Positions 46,715-58,247 of a stretch of DNA of 64,000 nucleotides are shown here, in pieces. Both the position numbers and the translations under genes were made by a program. The first letter of the stretch is position 1; each line of letters opens with the position of its first letter. The stretch comes from Sistotremastrum niveocremeum HHB9708. Its lineage: Eukaryota; Basidiomycota; Agaricomycetes; Sistotremastrales; Sistotremastraceae. Location: positions 810,753 to 874,752 of the forward strand of contig KV419395.1 in assembly GCA_001630475.1 (NCBI GenBank), in the 5' to 3' direction. The notes beneath the pieces were generated by a model. It saw nothing but the letters and a program-made list of their open reading frames with translations, had not been told where the DNA came from and ran no database searches.

Positions 46715-48662
46715 TCACTTCTTCCGCTTACTGCCCCCATGATTGGCTGCCGGATCTTCATGCTTCCGTTTGCTTCCTTGTTGTGAAAGAGGTATCTTCG
46801 CTAACTGTCCCTCCAGCTCTTTCAGAGCGCAGGTAAGAATACGCTTCTCTGCTACGCGCAGATGTAAGGCGTTTATGTAGATACGAGTGGCTCTGTTCGA
46901 GGGTTCAACTATTGTCGTTTTTAGCAAATCCTCATCTTGCTGCATGTACGCGGTCAGAAGCATGATCAATTCAGAAAAGCAGATGATAACTAACTTGTAG
47001 AGTGGTCGGATAGCAGTCCAGCCTCAGCTTTAGTAATTTCAGTCCTAGGAGTAGTATCGGTTTCTCGACATGTGGCTTTGGGATTTTACTCTTCCGAGAT
47101 ATTTTCTCCCATTGGGAATTGTCTGCCATCATCAGATGCATGAATGATATCAGATCATCTGGGAGGCGACCATCCGTTTCAACAATGAATGTGCTATACA
47201 GTAGATCAATTATAGATGACACAAGCTGCGTGAGTGCCGATGAACTCAACTCGTCTTCCTCTTGGCTTAACCACCAATCGATTCGATCCTTGAGAGCATT
47301 AGGGTCACGGCCAAATGTTTGAACGACCAGATCGCCTTTGATTTCCACAATATCGGCGGGGTTTCCTGTGGTTCCTCCTTCGTCGGAAATAAGGTCGATA
47401 TGGCCATATTTACGCAGGAGATCGGTATTTGGAAGATCTCCGTATGTATTCCACTAAGCGCAATGTGAGCTTGGTGCGGTTCGAATAGAATGAAACAAGT
47501 CACGATCTGGTCCCCTGCTTTGATAGCCTTAGTGCAGACCATGCCGAGCTTGTCACCTTCATAGAATAATTTTGCCTACACGTGTCTTGTATGTGAAACT
47601 AATTGCTCCCTTGACAAGCGAGTTACTCACATTCCCACATCCATACCGAGCATTCAGCATATCTGCTAGCGGCACCATAGCCACGTTGAGTACTTCCTCT
47701 TCCCCCTCTTCATCACTGTCATCCGTCTCCCGTTCGGCAATATCCCCTTCGTCTATATCGGCAGGATCGTCATCTTCGCTATTCTTCAAGGGTTCAGGGG
47801 GACCTTCCATGCTTGTGTCCATGCGGTCCGAGCCCATAGAAATATCCCCAGGTTGTTCTTCCTGCTCAACTTCGAAACCCCGGGAAAGAATCAAGCTTCC
47901 CATGATGTGGTATCTCTCTAAGCTATAATATGAGGATATTTTGGCGGGATCAAAAAGATCAGGTCGACTCTGGGGAGGGTGTGAATAATAATGGGCAGAT
48001 CTCATGGGTGCGCGCACACCTTGACTGCAGGAAGCAGTTGATTCCAGTAGTTTTCTTCGGCTTCTTTCTTGCCAATCTTTTCTAGGGTGAAAACATGAGA
48101 AAGCGGATGTGGTGCGAGAGGTCTGCGCGTTAACGCTACCTAGGACACTGGTGCCTCTCAATTCCAGGAGCTCTTCTTCACTCCAGAACATTGGAGTTTC
48201 GAAAGAATCAGGCAGCGATGCTGAAGACATAATATCAGTTGTGTATAAAAATGAGTCGTGCAAGGCATTGGACAAACCTATATAATGGAACCATTTGCTT
48301 TCAGGTCCCTGGGCAGCCTCCCACAACATGCAGAGCACCAGGCCAGTCCAATTTTTGTCAAGTTTGTGCGATTTCCAAGCATCGAGAGAGAACAGGGACG
48401 TCAATGAAGATGTATGAGTGGACAAGGTCAGCGACCGTGGCAATGTGAACAAGTTTTCGCCTTCCTAACATATACGAGGAATATCTTTAAAAACGGGTTT
48501 GAAAACGCTCCAGTCATGACAACTGACCTGGATATCTCTGAGTGCCACAACGCCTCGACCGCAGTCAGGGAATTCTGCGAAACCAACGAGAGTAGAGTCA
48601 AGTTGACCTCCATTCGTCTGAAACCAACTAGTAAAGTCAGACAAAGATTGTAAGGTCATCAA
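46715..48662 (-). CDS. RKM4: SET-domain protein lysine methyltransferase (Rkm4/SETD6 type)
   Basis: This predicted methyltransferase belongs to the Rkm4/SETD6 class, which methylates ribosomal protein L42 in yeast. The start at 48662 (two adjacent Met codons) reads MMTLQSLSDFTSWFQTNGGQ, followed by the N-SET block GFAEFPDCGRGVVALRDIQEGENLFTLPRSL. A long acidic insertion (around DDDPADIDEGDIAERETDDS) splits the SET domain. Then come VPLADMLNARYGCGNAKLFYEGD, bearing the conserved Asn, and NTYGDLPNTDLLRKYG. The Rubis-like C-terminal domain and a basic tail (KRKHEDPAANHGGSKRKK) finish the protein. Introns are short. Substrate is inferred from family. Confidence 0.9.
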
Positions 48663-48740
48663 GCGCGGAACTCCTCTTAGACGCCCAAAAATGGATTAGA
48701 ATTCTAAGTTTACAGCTACAATTACATGCACATCTCTCCT

Positions 48741-49849
48741 CTAAAATCGCCGTGGCCCACTTCCTCCTACTTGAGCTGCGGGCCGAATTTTACGCTTTCT
48801 AAAGAGACCTCCTGCTGCATCCGAACTAGCCGTGGGTACTGAATCATCGTGTTTGGCCTCAATTTTGGGCAGAGTTGACTCTTCCTGTGTGAGGGCAGGC
48901 AGAGCTGTGGTGGCGGGGGATGGAGTGGCAGGATCTTCTTCAGACTTGATCTCCTTGGTCTCAGCATCTTTGAATGGTCCGGATGTCTCTGGGGTCGGGG
49001 ATGACGCAGCTTCATCGCCTGCTCGTTTCCATTTTGTGGTGTTCCACTTCGGGCGTTGGGTTGCGTCGGGATCGTGTTCAGAAGACGAAGACTGTGGAAT
49101 TGTCGAGACATCGGTTGGAGTCACCGCCTCTGAAGGTTCCGTCTTTTTTCGAACCTGTATAATGCCTGGGTCGTAGATTTCTCCCAGACCAGGATGTGCA
49201 GTTTTACGACGTATCTTGAATCGATGAGTGTCATCGTCGTCAATAATCTCCTGCGATTCCGTCGTTCCCGACTTTGTGACCACAGTGGGTTTTACATCCA
49301 CATGTGCCTCAGGTGCAACCTCATCCTCCTGAGGTTTCGCGACAGGGGATGCGTCAACCACCTCCCATGCGCCAACTGTCCCTTCCTTTGAACGGAGGGC
49401 TGCAAGGGCTGCTTGTCGCTGAGCATCCACATCTACGTATCCCAGTGACTCTGCTGTAGAATAATTGGCGAATTTACTGGTGGGTTTGGGAGGTGGTTTG
49501 CTTATGGGTGCGGCAGACTTTGAGGATGATGGACCGGACGACGATGAGGCACGTCCGGCAGCCACATCTTGAGCAAATGCCGCAGCAGCTGCCTGGTCAG
49601 CTATGAGAGCAGTACGAAGAGAGTTGGTTGAGAGCGTACCTTGTCGATGCCCTTGAGGTCTCGTTGCTCGTCCTCCAAGTCCCGCCTACGCTTCTCGCCT
49701 GACTTGTACAAACCGCGCACAAAGCGTTCTTTGTTTCCCTTGTGCCTCAGTCCATTCTCGTGATGTTGTCGAGACGGTGCGTCGTCTGTGATATATATTT
49801 CGCAGTAAGTGCACCAGTATTTCTTCTTGGATACCCAGAATTCGCTCAT
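48741..49849 (-). CDS. WBP4: WBP4-like U1-type zinc-finger splicing protein
   Basis: The N-terminal matrin/U1-C-type C2H2 finger reads YWCTYCEIYITDDAPSRQHH then LRHKGNKERF, with C-x2-C and H-x5-H spacing. A helix rich in Lys/Arg/Glu follows. One intron (about 49634-49578) joins GIDK to an Ala-rich stretch (AAAAAFAQD). The rest is low-complexity Ser/Pro/Thr/Glu-rich with a conserved SLGYVDVDAQRQAA segment and a tail GGLFRKRKIRPAAQ typical of the WBP4/FBP21 family. Family members associate with the spliceosome. No WW domain is visible, so the animal-type WW-dependent interactions may be absent. It diverges from the MFS carrier gene over 150 bp. Confidence 0.83.
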
Positions 49850-49999
49850 CGGATGTGGATGGTGGGAAGAAGATGCAGCTGTTAATTGAATTCATATCGC
49901 TGCCTGTCAAAGTCAAATGGCCGCCAGGATGATAGGGTGCCGGTCATCTCATGCCACCCTTTACGTCCTTGCACAAACTATACAGCTGTCCTGACCTGC

Positions 50000-52025
50000 A
50001 TGGGCTCTGAATTGGCGCATGACGAGCAGACTGAGGACGAGTTCTCTCACCGTCCAGTATCTGCATATGGTCTCCACAAATACAGATTCGTTGGGCTGCT
50101 ATCTCTGGTTGGCTGCACCGTCTTCGCCTTAAAACGCAGCTACTGATAGACTAAAGGCTTTGCTCAATGTTGGAGCAGGCATGAATACTACTTGGTTTGG
50201 CCCTATCACTAATGCGAGTACGTGAATGACAATCCCCGTAGAGACTATGTACTGAGTTTGATACAGCGGCACGAGAATTCGACATATCTCTTTCGCAAGT
50301 CAATTGGCTAGGCAACATCGTCAATCTCGTTTTTCTCCCCATGTCCCTCCTTTCGCCTCCCATCTTCAAACGGTGTGGCATCCGAAACACCGTGCGTCGT
50401 TAGCAGATTGAACGATTATACGATAAACCCTGATTCCTGGAATTTCGACCAGTCCTTGGTTGCTGCAGCCATCCTGACCATCGGTGCCTGGATGAGATAT
50501 GCTGCGACCGCGACGTCGCTGACGCCTCAAAGTGCATATGCACTTCTATTTCTTGGTCAAGTCAGTTCAATAAGATGCGACCCTGGTCCCCTATGCTTAG
50601 ACCCGTTCGCTAGGTTCTGGCCGGTGTTTCTCAGCCCGTATTCCAAGTCATATGCCCAAGGTTTTCGGAGGTTTGGTTCGACCTTCGTGGTCGGACGACC
50701 GCGACCATGATCGTTTCTCTGGGTGAGGCGTTCTACGCGGTTCTGGTGCAGGTTGCTCAATGTTCTTGGTTCCAGCAAATCCTGTCGGGGTTGCAGTGGC
50801 TCAGATTCTGTCGCCTATTTTCACAAGTCCCAAGCAATCGGTATGAACGGTTTTCTCCTGCTCGCCTCAGCTTCTGTGCTCACTGCTCTTAGATCTTCCT
50901 CTTTGCAATCGTGTCCACGGGCCTCATGTTGCCGTCCTTATTCATGCGAAACAGTCCGCCTAAAGCTCCGAGTCAGCATATTATCCTCAATATGTGCCAC
51001 CTTTACCTTAACTTTGACCAATAGCACACGCCGGAAGCCTCCCATTCCAGGGCATATTGATCACGCTCAGGACCCTTTTTTCTCCTGGAAAATATCCGCA
51101 CAGCACGATGGACAACCAAGACAGACTTGATATGTTGGTTATCACCCTCGGTTTCGGCGTCTACGTTGCAGGGTAAATTTGAGCTTCTCGAGCCATACAG
51201 GGATTCTCAATCTGCTCCAGGATAAATGCGTTTACTCTGTTGAGCAATCAGATGCTGGTAGGCATATCTCTCGCGCCCTCCTCCTCTCCTTCATCATGCT
51301 GTTCCAGTCCCCCTATGGTTATTCTGAGGACACGGCCGGCTTCATGGTATGTGTGGCTTCGGAGCGAAGAAAAATCCCTTAATCAACACCTGTTTTAAGG
51401 GCGCTGCATTAATATTATCAGGGTTGTTATCAGCTGCAGTGACTTCTCCGTTGTTTGACCGTGTTCTCACTCATCATCTGGGAATAACTTTACGTGCAAC
51501 CACCCCTTTCCTAGCCGCAGCTTGGATAGCTTTGATATGGGCAGGTAATTGATCTCAATTCAGCAAGTCTCTACAAATTAATCCATAAACTAACCGCGAC
51601 TTACAGTGCGACCACATAATGCGGCCCCATTGTATATTCTTTTTGCCCTTATCGGAGCTATATCTATCACACTCCTGCCAGTTGCACTCGAATTAGGCTG
51701 TGAGATAACACGAAATGCCGATGCAGCGGCGGCTATCTTGTGGTTCAGTGGCAATCTCTTCAGCGTGGTTTTCGTACTCGGTGATTATCCTCTCAAGTGT
51801 TTAGTTCTTAAACTGATAGTGTTGACTTTAGTCGGAAATGCGCTGACCGACGGGCAAGACGCCAATCCTCCTTTCAACATGCGCCGTGCTAGCATCTTCA
51901 ATGCTGTCATAATCGGATCCGTCACTGTGCTAGTCTATTTCTTGCGAGCAAAGCAAAGCAGACGAGAACTTGACGAAGAGATGAATCTTCGTTCTAGTGA
52001 TGTTGGTTCGGTATCCGTCCCTTAG
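50000..52025 (+). CDS. FLVCR-like major facilitator superfamily transporter
   Basis: This 12-span carrier resembles the FLVCR/MFS_1 group, whose animal members transport choline/ethanolamine or heme. The start at 50000 gives MGSELAHDEQTED, then YGLHKYRFVGLLSL and, after an intron, GMNTTWFGPITNA, typical of the first membrane helix. Further helices include VNWLGNIVNLVFLPMSLLSP, GAWMRY, and the block GYSEDTAGFMGAALILSGL. The protein ends with a basic/acidic cytosolic tail. About nine short introns are inferred. The join near 51168-51211 is uncertain: only a weak donor (gttgca) keeps the frame of the following helix. Substrate cannot be predicted. Confidence 0.82.
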
Positions 52026-52210
52026 TTATACATCATATTTGGACATTATTTTATGCCGTTCATTTTTCACATAACGGGTAGTAGTCATATGAGCTCGTTC
52101 TGCAGAAGTAGAGCGAAGCGTGGAAAAATCACATGTAAAGTACCTGGGCGAGCGCTACGCGTGCCCAATTTCTTTGGCGCATCTCGGCCTGAAGGCTAAA
52201 CTTGACACGC

Positions 52211-54506
52211 ATGCAGTCTACTAAATACAGTCGAGGGAGACTGGCTGTCTCCACACCCACTGCCTTTGACTATTTAGCTGTTGAAGAACCAGAGGAAGAG
52301 GAAGAAGAAGAAAGCGTTGAAGAGCAAAAGCCCGAGCCACCTGCAGTGGTGCAGCCAGAACCCCCGGTCAGACGTACAAAGTGAGGACAGTCTTCGACCT
52401 AGAGCTCTGATTCTCATTTAGTCTGCTTAGTCTACCCCAGCCTGAGCGACCAGCTGATATTCCTCACACTGGCTCGTCCAAGGGCTCTCAAAAACGAGCC
52501 GCCAAAGCTGCATTGCGCAAACAGAGTCAACAGTCATTAGAACGTAGCCAAGCCAGCAATTCTGGCGATGATTCGTCAAATGCAGCGAACGCTGAGTCTG
52601 GTTCGTCGTCCTCGCAAGCGAATGGCCTCAGCCATGCGAAGCAGGCTGTCCTGGAGTCTCGAGACGTGCCAACGCCTTCTGCTTTCGAAAAACCCATCGC
52701 ATCAAGAGTGCCTTACGTTGATCTGACATCTAATGAGGATGTCGTTCGACCATCGACATTAACGGATGCTCCTACAGTCTCTGTAGTCCCCGTCGATGCT
52801 CCCATTCCTTCGCTGGACATTAAAATCACCAGTTCCGATGTTCCTAATTCATCTGATAAGGAGAATGAGCGCGTTAAAAAGCTTGCGAATGCTCTGACCA
52901 GAACGCTATGGACTGTGGTCATGATTTCTGGATTTCTAGGTCGGTGGCATCATCTGTCATAATTGAATTGGTCGTTGATCCACTTTGGCGTTAGGAACCT
53001 TGATGGCCGGGCACATTTTTATGATTATCTTGGTTCTCGCATGCCAAACGGTGGCGTACCGAGAGGTCACAGCTCTCTTTACCCTGTCAAAGAGTGATTC
53101 AGTTGAGGAAGATACAGACGGAAAGGATCCGTGGAGCAAGACACTGAATTGGTACTTTTTTGCCGTCACCAATTACTTCCTCTATGGAGAGAGCATCATA
53201 TACTATTTCAAAGTGCGAGGGTCACGTCATGCACCATTTCGAAACATCTGACGCAAGTATGATAGCATGTTGTGTTCGCGGACGTTTTATTCCTGCCATT
53301 TGCGACCAATCATCGCTTCATCAGCTTCACACTTTACTGCATCGGTAACTATATCCAGCCGTGATTCCGGCCTTATTTAAAGTACGCTGCGTAGGTTTTG
53401 TGGGCTTTGTGACGTCTTTGAAGAAGCAATATCTGAAGCAGCAATTCGGACTTTTTTGCTGGGTTCACATGACTCTCCTCGTCATTGTTGTTTCTAGGTA
53501 ATGTCCAGTCTTGTAGAGTAGGAATATGCTCACAAGTCTGCACAGTCATTTTATTGTCAACAACATTTTAGAGGTAAGCGTTACACCAAATGCAACTTAT
53601 GAGGCTCTGAGGTTAGCTTTGCAGGGCTTGATCTGGTTTTGGGTCCCAGCATCACTGGTTATCTGCAACGATATCTTCGCTTATGTTTGCGGTACGTGTT
53701 TCTCCGGGGTATTTTGCGTCTGTCCTCAAGACGACACAGGTGTTACAATGGGCCGAACCCCCCTCTTCAAACTGTCACCAAAGAAGACCGTGGAAGGATT
53801 TGTGGGTGCTTTCTTCTGCACCCTCTTGTTCAGCTTGGTTGTGAGTCCTCAAGTGCGAAAGACCTATAATATGAGGCTGATGTGATCTCAGTGGGGCACG
53901 CTATTCATGCGATACAATTACATGATATGTCCAGTGCATGAGCTGGGGGTTACTGCATTCTCAAATATTCAATGCAAACCGAATCCGGTATTTGTCTGGA
54001 GAAACTGGATTGTTCCTTCGCCTCTGAGCGCCGTTTCCTTCCCATTGGTATGTCGGACCACTTCGCTGGAAGACAGTCATTTAACTATCTAACAGGTGGG
54101 CAAAATAACATCTATTCCTTGGGTGCCTTATGAGTTCCATTTATTGGCTATGGCCTGCTTCGCTTCACTGGTGGCGCCATTTGGAGGATTCTTTGCTTCA
54201 GGATTCAAGCGTGCATTTGACATCAAAGATTTTGGCCACAGCATTCCAGGGCATGGAGGCATGACGGATCGAATGGATTGCCAGTCAGTCCTTTCATCTT
54301 GTAGAATGTCAAAGTTGTTCATCCAATCCTTCAGATTCCTCATGGGCCTATTCAGCTATGTCTATTATAGCACAATGATTCGACAGCACAATGTGACCGT
54401 CGGCTCCCTCCTTCAGTCGATCGTTAGCGGCTTGACAGTGGCAGAGCAACTGGAGCTATTCGGAGATCTGAAACATTATCTGGAGGGAAGAGGTTATCGG
54501 CTGTGA
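52211..54506 (+). CDS. CDS1: CDP-diacylglycerol synthase with long disordered N-terminal extension
   Basis: This ER enzyme makes CDP-diacylglycerol from phosphatidate and CTP. The catalytic part begins near KKLANALTRTLWTVVMISGFLG and includes AGHIFMIILVLACQTVAYREV, GLIWFWVPASLVICNDIFAY, GRTPLFKLSPKKTVEGFVGAF and the CDS signature region KRAFDIKDFGHSIPGHGGMTDRMDCQ. Preceding it are about 230 disordered residues rich in Ser, Glu, Pro and Ala, encoded by exon 1 (52211-52379) and the long second exon. No other in-frame Met lies between the ATG at 52211 and the first membrane helix, so the extension seems to be translated. About eight introns follow. Confidence 0.9.
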
Positions 54507-54740
54507 TCTCTTAATCTCTAATATGCATCGTGTGTCCTCTTATCTAGCGTAACTTAGCTTTCATCTAGTACTTCGACCTTGACTTCGACAATTCCGGTAA
54601 TTACTACTCACGGACATATCGGAGGGACTTTGAACGACGTCACGGTCACTGCAATCAACTGCTGATGCCGCAGCAATTGGTACGCTCAGGCTTTAGGGCA
54701 GACTGAGCAGCGAATCTCAATTCTTACTTTATTCTTCATC

Positions 54741-56083
54741 ATGTCCTCAGACCAACCACCTCCCGACACACGCGCAGAACACGACGTTTCAGCTGCTGAC
54801 GACGACGCGACGTTTGGGACCACACTCCCATCTTCAGATGCGACCTCGAATGCCACTGCCCACCCCTCAACACCCGCGGATGCGAGCCACCCTTCTCCTC
54901 CCACAAATGCACCAGTGGACCCGAAGATTGCAAGCCTTGTTGCGATGTTTCCTGACTTCGACCACGCTGTGCTCGAATCAGTCTTGGATTCCGTTGGAGG
55001 AGACCAAGATCGAGCCATCGATCTACTCTTAGGCATGAATGACCCTACCTATGCTCCCGAGCATAGCGAAGTCCAGGCGCCGGCGCTGGTGTGTCCTTGT
55101 CCTGAATTGTCGCGGCTTTGTCCGTCAGTTGCTTGACTTGGTATCAGAGTCAGACAGAGCTGGATGAGCAATTCGCTCGTCAGCTGATGCTCCAAGAATC
55201 AGGAGGTGCAGAGCCATGGGCAGCTCAGCAGCGAGGGCAATCCCCACTCCCTTATCAGCCAAGACAGCCAAGAAACAGGCAGTCTCAGCAGACAACACAA
55301 AGCGGCGGCGACACCATCGCAGAGCTTCAAGACCAATTCAGTAAGATCACAGAGTGTTAGTTCGGAATCTCTATCACATCCGCGCTTCTGACCCAATTCA
55401 ATCTGAATTATAGCCGGCAAGAAGACGTTCAACAATCTCTTCTCTAAAGTCAGGGCTAAGATAGATGAATTCGACAACAAGCAGTCATCGTCAGTTCCGT
55501 TCAGATCAGAGTGTGTCTCTGTTTGACCATATCGTTGTGATTTGACAGGCGCAGCCAAGGGGCTAATACGCAGCAGTGGGCGGGCCAAAGCTCATCGTAC
55601 TACAGTCCCACTACCGCCCCAACGCCAGCCAACTCCACCATTGGATACGATGCCAGTGATGTATCGTCGACGCAAAGGCCGGTCGCAGCGTCGCCGTCAA
55701 TCCCGCCTGTACCGGAGGGCCGGACCAATCTCCCATCGAGCAATATTCCGTCAAATGTACCGGAGCCATCCAGTGGCCCACCAGAATTGCCCAGAGCTGC
55801 AACCAGGACTCCTCCCGTCGGAGGTATCGATTCAAGTAAGCCTCTGAAGCCCACTCCAAATGTACCGCGAATTCATCATACTCCACAGGCAAGATTGGCC
55901 TCTTGCCTAAGCGGCCTGTGTCTCTTGTCGGGACGCAGCAAACTAGACACGACGATGATGACGAGGACGATTGTAGGTTCTTTACGGCTTCTAAATTATC
56001 CGCAACGCTGATTGGACTTGAACCTTGCGTGTACAGTAGATTATGTCGAGAACCCATTTGAAGAGCCGACAACCCACAGATAA
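54741..56083 (+). CDS. CUE5: CUE-domain ubiquitin-binding protein (Cue5-like)
   Basis: The CUE domain (VAMFPDFDHAVLESVLDSVG then DRAIDLLLGMNDP) has the MFP and LL signatures that bind ubiquitin. An N-terminal Ser/Thr/Pro-rich segment precedes it. Then come EQFARQLMLQES, a Gln-rich region, and a helix (DQFSKITESGKKTFNNLFSK). The C-terminus is Pro-rich and ends LDYVENPFEEPTTHR, with an NPF-like element and an acidic patch. In yeast, Cue5 is an autophagy adaptor linking ubiquitinated aggregates to Atg8; that role here is inferred by family. Five or so short introns interrupt the gene. It converges on VMA16 with 131 bases between stops. Confidence 0.87.
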
Positions 56084-56214
56084 TGGAGAGAGCTTGTACT
56101 GAACGGAAACTGGATTTATGATTGTAAAGTATTATGCTGGAAATCAATACATGGCATGAGTCATTGCTCGGGACATTGTGTATAATAAGTGTGTTCAATT
56201 TTCGAGTTGGCCAT

Positions 56215-57124
56215 CTATTCGAAAGCAACGGCTTGACCAGACTGCGCATCGTTTCAATGTATCTTCTCATTCTGATTGAGTCAATGCTTACGATTAACAG
56301 TCCAACTGGAACGGTTGAAATGAGCGTTGAACAGTACAGGCACGAAATGACTGACCGATAAGTCCAAAGAGGCCCATAATGCTGCTGAACACTTCTATGA
56401 TGAGAATTTTGACGAAGAGATTTGGGTCCGCAGCATCAGCAAGAGCTGCGTTGGACCCGGTGATACCAACAGCGACGCCACATAGAAGATTACAGAAGCC
56501 TACTGTCAAGCCTCCCCAGAACAAGGAATATCCTGTGTAATAATTGCTGGTCGTATAGAGCTCGGTGTCGGGAACATTGGCGATTTTCGTCGAAAAGACA
56601 ATCGACATGATCTATACAGGGTTATCCGGATGGCCAGGCCACAGAGGAGCACAACACCGACCACTCCATAAATCGCGACGACTTCGCAGAAGATAATGCT
56701 GTTTATGCACTCAACTCGGGATGCGCTTGGTAACAGACATTATCGCGCACCTTATCAAGTTTTTCGTTCGTATTCGTGGTGCCCGAACACCACCTCCCAT
56801 GATGGATGCGCCAGTAACGAAGATTCCCCTGCCAGGCAAGTTGAAAGCTAGAACCAAAACATGGACGTATAATGCTAATACCATCCTGCACCGAGAGTGC
56901 TGAGGCCTAGACAGAGTCCTATCCCGATATTTGCCCAGGCATACGGACTTGTTTCCTCAAGGAATCGACCGACGTTGAATGCTTCTCCAGAACCTGACTG
57001 AGGTCAGTTTCGGCTACGTCCAGAACCCAAAAGGATTTCCACCTGTAAAGAGCAGATATAGCGCTATGACTATAACTGCAAATGAAGGGAGTCCGAAGCC
57101 ATAGTATAAGGAATAGTAGCCCAT
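56215..57124 (-). CDS. VMA16: V-type ATPase V0 subunit c'' (proteolipid)
   Basis: This subunit of the proton-translocating c ring is in the vacuolar/Golgi membrane. The start at 57124 gives [19 protein letters not shown]. Spliced exons then read [42 protein letters not shown], and [20 protein letters not shown], where the Glu of FCEVV is the proton-carrying residue. The final membrane segment ends [21 protein letters not shown]. At least five introns of 46-55 nt were needed, including one of 50 nt that removes a stretch which otherwise breaks family alignment, and a last coding exon of only 27 nt. It diverges from the ARFRP1-like gene over 99 bp. Confidence 0.93.
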
Positions 57125-57223
57125 AGTCGGTAGGCAGCCAGGATGGCAGTTGCCAAGTGCGCAGACGCGTTTACTTCTCCGAGAGTCAACGTTCCGAAAT
57201 CCCGACAAGTTAGCTTCTGCGTC
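57125..57223. promoter_or_regulatory. 99-bp bidirectional spacer VMA16 / ARFRP1
   Basis: The spacer separates the two divergent start codons and holds one ACGCGT hexamer (57165-57170) but no TATA box. Both products act at the Golgi/endosomal system, so co-regulation is possible. Confidence 0.5.
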
Positions 57224-58230
57224 ATGTACCATCTCCTCAAGGGCTTTCGTGAATATATGACTAGGTACTCTCGTGCCACATAATGGCATACTATACGACG
57301 AATAATTGTTAGGAAAGAAGAATTTTCAATCGTGATCATCGGCATGGACGGCGCGGGCAAAACTGTTAGTGTTCCAATCACTACTTCATGTGTCTTGATC
57401 GTTATGATCGTTATAGACCTTGCTTGAGAACATCAAGACAACATACAACCCGGTTCCTGGATTGCCTCCTAACAAGATCACTCCGACTGTTGGTCAAAAT
57501 AGTGCGTACTTTGATCGTGACCCTATCCGGCGTCCCTGACTTTGGTCCCACTGGCAAGCCGGAAGGATAACTTTGCCCTCAACAATTTTACAGTTCATAG
57601 ACCTCGGCGGACAAAGTGGCATACGGACTATCTGGGACAGGTCAGCTTATCGTTGCATCGCACATGATGTGTTTTCAAAGCGTTATCCTGTACCCAGATA
57701 TTACGATGGAGCAGACGCGTTAGCTTATGTCGTTGATGCCTCCGACATTGATAGACTTAATGAATGCTGGGAGGTTTTTGGTGCGTTCATGCCTTTGTGT
57801 CAATTTGCGTGTATCAGACGGACTTTTAGATAACGTCCTTGCATCTCCCAAAATCCTCGGTATTCCGTTGCTTTTATTAGCAAACAAACAAGATGATCCC
57901 ACTAGCCTTTCCGTGGAGCAAATACGGTCTAGCTACGAAGAGTGGTGGCAAAATAGACTGAATACATTGCAGCGCAGTTCGGGATCCAGCGACCAGTCGA
58001 GTCGTTCAGCAAGTCTAGACGTGATGGGAATTTCAGCCTTGCATGGGTGAGCAATGCGGAACGAGGATAATCTCTATCAGGCTAACCAAGAAACAGAAAT
58101 GGTGTGAGAGACGCAGTTAATTGGCTGTTTTTGCGAGTGCAAAACAGCAGAGCAAGGTATGTAATTGACTTCGCTCATTTTCTATCCGTAAGTCGTAACA
58201 TATGACAATAGAGAGGAACAGGTCGCCTGA
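57224..58230 (+). CDS. ARL3: ARF-like small GTPase (ARFRP1/Arl3 type)
   Basis: This is a Golgi-recruited GTPase. The first exon (57224-57274) encodes MYHLLKGFREYMTR and splices to KEEFSIVIIGMDGAGKT (P-loop), then TLLENIKTTYN. Gly-2 is absent, so it cannot be myristoylated. A Met-Tyr N-terminus suits N-terminal acetylation, as for yeast Arl3. Switch I Thr lies in ITPTVGQN, switch II in DLGGQSGIRTIWDRYYD, the NKQD motif in LLANKQDDP, and the SALHG block is present. An insertion of Ser residues (around SSGSSDQSSRSAS) before MGISALHG is typical of ARFRP1. The last exon encodes EEQVA. The stop is 17 bases from that of the dehydrogenase gene. Confidence 0.9.
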
Positions 58231-58247
58231 ATCAGGGACCATGGATA

